From: Nocardia anaemiae NBRC 100462
GTDB lineage: Bacteria; Actinomycetota; Actinomycetes; Mycobacteriales; Mycobacteriaceae
Assembly (NCBI RefSeq): GCF_001612725.1
Contig: NZ_BDAZ01000021.1
Span: forward strand, 1-64,000
Direction of reading: 5' to 3'
Length of the DNA stretch: 64,000 nucleotides
This document shows positions 58,836 through 64,000 of this stretch, piece after piece. The position numbers and the translations under genes are program-made. Each line of letters begins with the position of its first letter. The first letter of the stretch is position 1. The notes beneath the pieces were generated by a model. It worked only from the letters and a program-made list of their open reading frames with translations. It ran no database searches and was not told the DNA's origin.

Positions 58836-59066
58836 AGCCGATTCGCGTTGTCGCCGTGCTCCGGACAAGCATCATCAGCTGTTCGCTCTCGGATGGACGA
58901 CGCCGAGAGTTCTGCGCCGGTTCGGCCCGGACCGTGACCTACTGCTGAACAGCTCGCCGTGGCGGATCGGCAGCCCATGGAAGCCTGATCGGTACGCTTG
59001 TCGATCGACACGATGACCGCGTTCCCTCCGTCTCCGGGACCGGCGCGTCTGGGAGAGGTATCGAGA

Positions 59067-59747
59067 ATGACGGATTTGCGCATTCAACGTCCGGAGCGCC
59101 TCCTGCGTGACCGGGTGACCGACACACTGCGCAAGGCCGTCCTCGACGGCGTATTCAACCCCGGCGACCGTCTCACCGAACGCCAGCTTGTCGAACTCAC
59201 GGGCGTCAGCCGCACGTCACTACGTGAAGGACTCCGGCAGCTCCAGGCCGAGGGCCTGGTCGAGCCCGCGCCCGGCAGAGGGCTGCAGGTCGTTCTTCTC
59301 AGTGAAGCCGAGCTCGCAGAACTGTTCGAAGTCCGCGAATACCTCGAGAGTGCCGCCGTGGAACTGTTCATCGCCAATGCCTCCGGCGAACAAGTCACAG
59401 CTCTCGTACGTCATTTCGCGGACTCCCCCGGCCACAACGACAACGCAACCAACCCGTCGTCCGCTTACTACGAGATCCTCTTCACCGGCGCGGGAAACGC
59501 ACTCCTAAAGCAACTGTTCGGGTCGATCACGGCTCGAATTGTCATAATGCAGAACCTGTCGATCCGTTCCCCGGGCAGAGCCGAGGAAAGCCGGCGAGAG
59601 GCCGAGCAGACCGTGGCGTGGATCGAAGCACGGGACTCCGCTCGCGCTGTGCAAGCGGCTCGCCACCATGTACGGATGGCCAAGGAATCAGCGCTTCAGG
59701 CACTCCGTGCAAAGATCGCCCAGCCAGCGGCGACACAACCCGGATAA
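59067..59747 (+). CDS. GntR-family (FCD-type) transcriptional regulator
   Basis: ATG 59067 follows GAGAGGTATCGAGA and gives 226 residues; the upstream GTG at 58998 is less likely. The N-terminal winged helix is typical of GntR: LLRDRVTDTLRKAVLDGVFN, PGDRLTERQLVELTGVSRTS, LREGLRQLQAEGLVEPAPGR. The C-terminal FCD-type helical domain follows (AELAELFEVREYLESAAVEL; ARDSARAVQAARHHVRMAKE), which binds small carboxylic acids. It is likely to control catabolic genes nearby; no operator was identified. Confidence 0.9.
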   Translation: MTDLRIQRPERLLRDRVTDTLRKAVLDGVFNPGDRLTERQLVELTGVSRTSLREGLRQLQAEGLVEPAPGRGLQVVLLSEAELAELFEVREYLESAAVELFIANASGEQVTALVRHFADSPGHNDNATNPSSAYYEILFTGAGNALLKQLFGSITARIVIMQNLSIRSPGRAEESRREAEQTVAWIEARDSARAVQAARHHVRMAKESALQALRAKIAQPAATQPG

Positions 59748-60085
59748 GCTCTCGACCGGCACTACGGCAGACTATCCAATCGTTCAGTTCCCCGAACCCG
59801 ACGCGTGGACTGTCGCAAGCGGCTGGGCTGTGCGCGCGGCCGGAGCGCGATCTCGATAGACGTCGGCCCATCAAGTGCTCCGAGGTCTTCTGGAACAGAT
59901 CGACCACTGTCTGCTGGGGCACCAGAAAGGCCGAGGGTGCCCAGGATCCTCCCGTTGCTTGGTACCGGTGGGGCTCTCCCGGCCCGTGTTCCCGGCCGGG
60001 GAGCACCCGTCCCCGATGACATTGCGAGAAGATGCGCCCGGCCGTGGCCGTAGGCTGAGAACACGCCCGATCACAGGAGGTTTCC
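59748..60085 (+). other. Intergenic region without a recognisable gene
   Basis: These 338 bases have no credible gene. ACAGGAGG at 60072-60079 serves the TetR gene that starts at TTG 60086. Confidence 0.4.
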
Positions 60086-60688
60086 TTGCCCGTCCGCACG
60101 ACCCGACGTGAGCGACAGAAGGCCGCGACACGGGAGGAACTTCGCGCCGTCGCGATCGATGCGTTTCTGACACAGGGCTACCACGAAGCCAACATCACCG
60201 AAATCGCCGAGCGGGCCGGGGTTTCGGAGCGCACCTTCTATCGCTACTTCCCGACGAAAGAATCCGTCGCGCTCGATTGGATCGACGAAACCGCACCGAC
60301 AGTGCACGAGATGCTGCGTCGGCAACGGCCTGCCGTGGCCCCGAGCGATGCCCTCTGCGAGGCTTTGATCGCCGCGACACCGCTCTCTCGAGAGGGCACC
60401 CTGCACGACCCGATCCTGTCGCTGATCTTCTCGACCCCCCGGCTATTGACTGCCTACTACGAGCATGCGAGAACCTGGGAAGCGGATGTCGCCGAAGTGC
60501 TGGCGGAACGTCTGGGTACGGATGTCCGATCCGATCCCCGTCCAACGCTGTGGTCGGCCATGGGTTTCGCGATCGCCCACAAGGTGGCGCAGGAAAGCGC
60601 TGCGCTGGGCGAGAACCTCGACTATCCGAGCCTGTTGCGCCAGCGATTCGCCGAGGCCGCAGAGTTCTTCCGCGGCCTTGGCGGCTGA
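60086..60688 (+). CDS. TetR-family transcriptional regulator
   Basis: The start is a TTG placed 6 bases after AGGAGG, the only codon in phase with that strong site, giving 200 residues. The helix-turn-helix is clear: KAATREELRAVAIDAFLTQG, YHEANITEIAERAGVSERTF, YRYFPTKESVALDW. The ligand-binding half (LLRQRFAEAAEFFRGLG at the end) is ordinary. It converges on the alpha/beta hydrolase gene with 11 bases between stops. Its targets are unknown; the palindromes at 55.8 kb are candidates. Confidence 0.9.
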   Translation: MPVRTTRRERQKAATREELRAVAIDAFLTQGYHEANITEIAERAGVSERTFYRYFPTKESVALDWIDETAPTVHEMLRRQRPAVAPSDALCEALIAATPLSREGTLHDPILSLIFSTPRLLTAYYEHARTWEADVAEVLAERLGTDVRSDPRPTLWSAMGFAIAHKVAQESAALGENLDYPSLLRQRFAEAAEFFRGLGG

Positions 60689-60699
60689 CGAAGGGTTGC

Positions 60700-61464
60700 T
60701 CAGGCAATCTGCGGCCTCGCGTTCACTTCCGCCGCGCCTTCTACGATTCGAGCGATCAGCCGAGGGTGAGTCGCGATCATGTTGTGCCCGGCCGAGACCA
60801 CCACTTCCTCGATCTCATTGCCCAGGTTGTGAATGATCTGCGCGGCGAGTTCGGGACCGACCGCGACGTCTCGTTCACCGCGCACGTAGATCGTCCGGAC
60901 CCGCGGCATGCCGGACCGGTCGACAGGCGTCGTGATCGGCAGCGGCGGCTCCGGCGCCAAACGACGCAGCCACGGATCGATCTCATCCGGGGGCAGGTCT
61001 TCGAGACCAAGCATGTAGCAGGCCACTTCGAATGGAGGAACAGGGAACAAACCTCCCGCATCGAGCACCGCACCGGGATCGGCAGGGTTCAACAACTGTG
61101 CCACCGTCTGTCCCTCGGCGGGCCCCAACGCAGCGACGAACACCATCGCGTGGACACAGTCCCCCAGCGCCGCCGCGAGCCCCGGAAGCGTGAGACCGCC
61201 GAGCGAATGGCCAACCAAAATCAGGCGTCCGGCATCCAGATCGGACGCCTGCGCGGCTGCCGAGGACACCCAGTCCTCCAAAGTTATGGACAGAAGCTGC
61301 TCGGAGCTCGCGCCACGCCCTGGAAGATCGACAGCAACCGACGGGAAGGTCAGCTCTCGTCGAAGGTTGTCCCAACACCAGCCACCATGCAGGCCACCGT
61401 GAACGAGAATGACTCCCAAATCACCGGTCCCACCATCGCAGTTATCGAGCTCGGATGTACCCAT
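60700..61464 (-). CDS. Alpha/beta hydrolase
   Basis: ATG 61464 follows AAAGCGGAGT and gives 254 residues. The fold markers are the oxyanion HGG motif VILVHGGLHGGWCWDNLRRE, the nucleophile elbow GHSLGG in RLILVGHSLGGLTLPGLAAA, the acid in VRGERDVAVGPELA, and the histidine in VSAGHNMIATHPRL. These are the features of the plant-esterase-like (salicylic-acid-binding-protein/hydroxynitrile-lyase-like) subgroup. It would hydrolyse an ester or lactone. It stands alone on the - strand. Confidence 0.9.
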   Translation of the reverse strand: MGTSELDNCDGGTGDLGVILVHGGLHGGWCWDNLRRELTFPSVAVDLPGRGASSEQLLSITLEDWVSSAAAQASDLDAGRLILVGHSLGGLTLPGLAAALGDCVHAMVFVAALGPAEGQTVAQLLNPADPGAVLDAGGLFPVPPFEVACYMLGLEDLPPDEIDPWLRRLAPEPPLPITTPVDRSGMPRVRTIYVRGERDVAVGPELAAQIIHNLGNEIEEVVVSAGHNMIATHPRLIARIVEGAAEVNARPQIA

Positions 61465-61812
61465 ACTCCGCTTTCCTTGATTCTCGGTGGCACGCCTCGA
61501 AACAAGCATCAGCCATCCAGATTGGTGCGACGGCATTTTCGAAGTACATGACGACACCGCCGAACTACGGGGGAAGGGGAAGGATGCGCGCTCAGCCGAA
61601 ACCAACCGGACATACTTCTGCCAACGGCACCGATCGGCACAGGAAAGCCCTGTGCTCGAGCAGGTTTCGGGTTCGAGCCTGATCACGACCACGATCGGCA
61701 ATGCGACGTTGTCGCCGACGATAACGACCGTGGCACGCCCTTCGCCGCAACTACCTGTTTCGGCAATTAGGGATACTCTACAGCTTGTTTGGATTCGCGT
61801 CCCCAGATCTGG
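61465..61812. other. Intergenic region without a recognisable gene
   Basis: No frame with coding bias and a start is present in about 350 bases upstream of the hydrolase and downstream of the broken GntR gene. No notable repeat was seen. Confidence 0.35.
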
Positions 61813-62764
61813 CTAACCAGGTTCGGGGACGCCGCCGGAATCACGATCCACCCGCTCGCCGGCCTCGAGGTACCTGCCGATCCCCTGCAGGTGCCGCAGC
61901 ATCCGATGCTTGGCGAGAGACGCGTCCTTGGCGATGATCGCGTCGACAATCCGGCCGTGTGCGTGCCGGACGGCCGACTGACGACCTTCCACCGCATCCT
62001 GCTCGACGGGTTTGATCTCGGGTGTCAACCGCGCCATGACCTCGAGAAACACCCGCAGCGCCGGATTACCGGTCAGATCGGCGATCAGCAGATGCAGACT
62101 GTTGCTTCCCAGGTGCCCACCGGACTCCTGAAGATGCTCCTCCCGAGCAAGCGCCTCGCGCAACATGACAACGCCGTCTTCGTCTATCCGCTCGGCAGCG
62201 AGCTCGACGATTGTCAACTCCACGGCACGCCGAGCCTCGAAAATGTCCCGCGGGCAGGCCTCGTGAAATTGCAGATACATCGCCGCCGACCTGGCCACCG
62301 ACGCAGCATGTCATGCGGTTCGGTGACCATCAGCCCCCGCCTGGTCCGCGCCGCATACGACCGATCTCGTCACGTTCCAAGAGCCGCACCGCTTCTCGGA
62401 ACACCGCACGACTGACACCGAGCTCGGCCACCAACTCGGGCTCCGACCCGATAATCGCACCAACCGGGTAGCGAAGATCAGCGATCCGAGCAATCAGCTT
62501 CTTCGCGACCACCTCGGCAAGTTTGACTGCGGATTCACCAGCATCCCGCCGCACGGCACCTGTCGGCAGAAGACCGTCGGCGAGCGCCTTCGCGCCATCC
62601 TCACACACTTGCGCCCCCGGATTCCGCAGATCGCCGCGGCGGTCGACACCCACCGATTCCGCGACACCGACAACGCCGACCAGCACCGCCCGCCCGGTGG
62701 ACAACTCCCCCAGCTGGTCGGTGCGGGCCGGAACCAATTCCTCGGAACAACCCGACACACACAT
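61813..62764 (-). pseudogene. GntR/FadR-type regulator broken by two frameshifts
   Basis: From ATG 62764 a frame with strong bias encodes an about 80-residue N-terminal extension (ELVPARTDQLGELSTGRAVL) and a GntR winged helix (LIARIADLRYPVGAIIGSEP, ELVAELGVSRAVFREAVRLL, ERDEIGRMRRGPGGG), then stops at 62330. The continuation LMVTEPH lies in a second frame and VARSAAMYLQFHEACPRDIF, EARRAVELTIVELAAERIDE in a third, ending at 61813 after a complete FCD-type ligand domain. Two small indels at about 62295 and 62333 would restore one regulator of about 315 residues. The last part alone also has a GTG start at 62298. Confidence 0.75.
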
Positions 62765-62850
62765 CGATAACCATAATTTAGTGTACTCTTCCCTTGGTGC
62801 CGTGTCGGCGAGTTCGTAGCCCGGCCGAGTGAGATGCGATTGGAGTAGGT

Positions 62851-64000
62851 ATGTCTGATGGTTTGATTCATGGTGATATCACCGAGGAATCCCTGGCCAA
62901 GATGCGAGCACGGATCGGGACCCCGAACCCCACCCTGCGTACCGGGTTCGTCGACTGGCCCTGGAACGAAACAGCCAGCATCGACTCCATCCGCCAATAC
63001 ACCCACGGATACGGCGACCTCAACCCCCTCTACACCAACCCCGAATACGCCGCTGGCACCCGTTGGGGAACAGTCATCGCCCCACCTGGATACGAATGGA
63101 CCATGGGCGTCGACCGATCCCCCACCGTCGGCGACGAACTCCGCGAAGCCACCCGCGGAGCCCTACGCGGAGTCCACCTGTTCAACGCCGGCCACGAAGG
63201 CTGGTACTACCGGCCCATCACCCCCGGAACCCGCCTCTACCGCAGCAGCGTCCTCGCCGACGTCCAAGTCAAAAAATCCGAATTCGCCGGCACCTCCGCC
63301 ATCGCCACCAACGAACACCGCTGGTACGACGAGGACGGCACCACCTACGCTATCCGACGCCCCTGGTACATCCACGCCGAACGCAAAAAAGTCGACTCCG
63401 ACAACAAATACGCCAAAGACCAACGCGCCCACTACACCGACGCCGAAATCGACGCGATCGACGCCGCCTACGACGCCGAATACATCCGCGGCGACGACAC
63501 CCTCTACTACGAAGACGCTCAAATCGGCACGCAACTACCACCCATGGTCAAAGGCCCTCTCACCATCACCGACCTCATGAACTTCTTCATGGGCGCCGGC
63601 TGGTACGGCTACGGCTTCCCCGCCCTGCGCCTCGCCCGCGAAAACCGACGCACCCTCCGAGGCTTCTACAGCCGCAACGACTTCAACTCCTGGGACGCCA
63701 TCATGCGCATCCACTGGGAAGACCACACCGCCCGCGACATCGGAGTCCCCGCCGCGTACGACATCGGCCCCATCCGCTGGACCTGGCTCACCCACTACTG
63801 CACCAACTACGCCGGCAACAACGGCTGGGTCTTCAACGTCCGCGCCGAATTCCGCCGCTTCAACTACATCGGCGACACCACCTGGATCACCGGCCACATC
63901 ACCGGCAAACGCATCGACCCACAACACGGCCCCCTCATCGAACTCCAACTCACCGGCACCAACCAACGCCAACAACAAAACATCCGAGGCACCGCCACCA
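62851..64000 (+). CDS. MaoC-like / FAS1-like dehydratase, runs off the window
   Basis: ATG 62851 follows TTGGAGTAGGT, and the frame stays open for at least 383 codons to the end of the window. The sequence has hotdog-fold dehydratase features: TLRTGFVDWPWNETASIDSI, RQYTHGYGDLNPLYTNPEYA, GTRWGTVIAPPGYEWTM, and a second half with WEDHTARDIGVPAAYDIGPI, RWTWLTHYCTNYAG. The H-x4-D-like pattern HGYGDLNPLY is the hydratase-2/MaoC signature in relaxed form. It would hydrate an enoyl-CoA. Codon use is unusual: third positions are mostly C or A and rarely G (CAA, GAA and AAA nearly always preferred over CAG, GAG and AAG), unlike the genes just to its left. Confidence 0.8.
   Translation, partial: MSDGLIHGDITEESLAKMRARIGTPNPTLRTGFVDWPWNETASIDSIRQYTHGYGDLNPLYTNPEYAAGTRWGTVIAPPGYEWTMGVDRSPTVGDELREATRGALRGVHLFNAGHEGWYYRPITPGTRLYRSSVLADVQVKKSEFAGTSAIATNEHRWYDEDGTTYAIRRPWYIHAERKKVDSDNKYAKDQRAHYTDAEIDAIDAAYDAEYIRGDDTLYYEDAQIGTQLPPMVKGPLTITDLMNFFMGAGWYGYGFPALRLARENRRTLRGFYSRNDFNSWDAIMRIHWEDHTARDIGVPAAYDIGPIRWTWLTHYCTNYAGNNGWVFNVRAEFRRFNYIGDTTWITGHITGKRIDPQHGPLIELQLTGTNQRQQQNIRGTAT

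Overview
The window is high-GC DNA from an actinomycete. Frequent GTG/TTG starts, AGGAGG-type ribosome binding sites, ATGA/GTGA start-stop overlaps, a paired WXG100 (ESX-type) locus, a cvn-type conservon and a dense P450/acyl-CoA catabolic cluster all point to the Mycobacteriales, most likely Nocardia or Rhodococcus. This is inferred from gene families; there is no rRNA or other marker gene here. I saw no tRNA, rRNA, CRISPR array or intact insertion sequence.

Region 1 (1-13.9 kb, mostly + strand) looks like the backbone of a plasmid or integrative element. It has the end of a possible partition protein, a Prim-Pol primase, a DUF4192 protein, a YifB/ComM-type AAA ATPase, a single-stranded DNA-binding protein, a large zinc-ribbon protein, a YodL-like protein and an MmyB-like regulator. 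It also has several small unknowns, some frameshifted. It tails off into an excisionase-like helix-turn-helix ORF, a methyltransferase and the frameshifted remains of a large serine recombinase at 13.75 kb, which may mark an old element boundary.

Region 2 (14.2-17.2 kb) is one tightly coupled polymorphic-toxin operon. It holds two WXG100 proteins, a secreted protein with a C-terminal GH-E (HNH/ENDO VII-type) nuclease domain, an ankyrin-repeat immunity candidate and a YbaB/EbfC-like protein.

Region 3 (17.2-30.7 kb) is a low-density, partly AT-richer island rich in nuclease and NTPase genes that resembles a phage-defence island. It has a HEPN-like protein, a protein with two PD-(D/E)XK-type domains whose gene is flanked by a 15-bp direct repeat, an 833-residue helicase-nuclease fusion, an HTH-STAND-TPR protein and a DUF4365 protein. 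Very small genes and broken genes lie between them.

Region 4 (30.8-37.9 kb, - strand) is a conservon: CvnA sensor kinase, CvnB roadblock, CvnC DUF742 and a CvnD GTPase cut off just after its P-loop. The CvnD fragment is followed at once by a 1086-residue PknK-like kinase/NTPase/LuxR protein.

Region 5 (38.9-64 kb) is catabolic. A TetR gene and an SDR-P450-aldehyde dehydrogenase-CoA transferase operon share an operator-like motif that also occurs at 47.16 kb. Next come an alcohol dehydrogenase, a thiolase plus DUF35 partner, two tandem CoA transferases, a crotonase, two more P450s with a ferredoxin, an MBL hydrolase, an alpha/beta hydrolase, several regulators and a MaoC-like dehydratase running off the end. 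Together they suggest stepwise oxidation of an alicyclic or terpenoid/steroid-like substrate to an acid, CoA activation and beta-oxidation-type cleavage; the substrate cannot be read from sequence. Region 5 also holds several genes broken by frameshift or deletion (P450-reductase-like, alpha/beta hydrolase, TetR, ferredoxin reductase, GntR), so parts of it are decaying.
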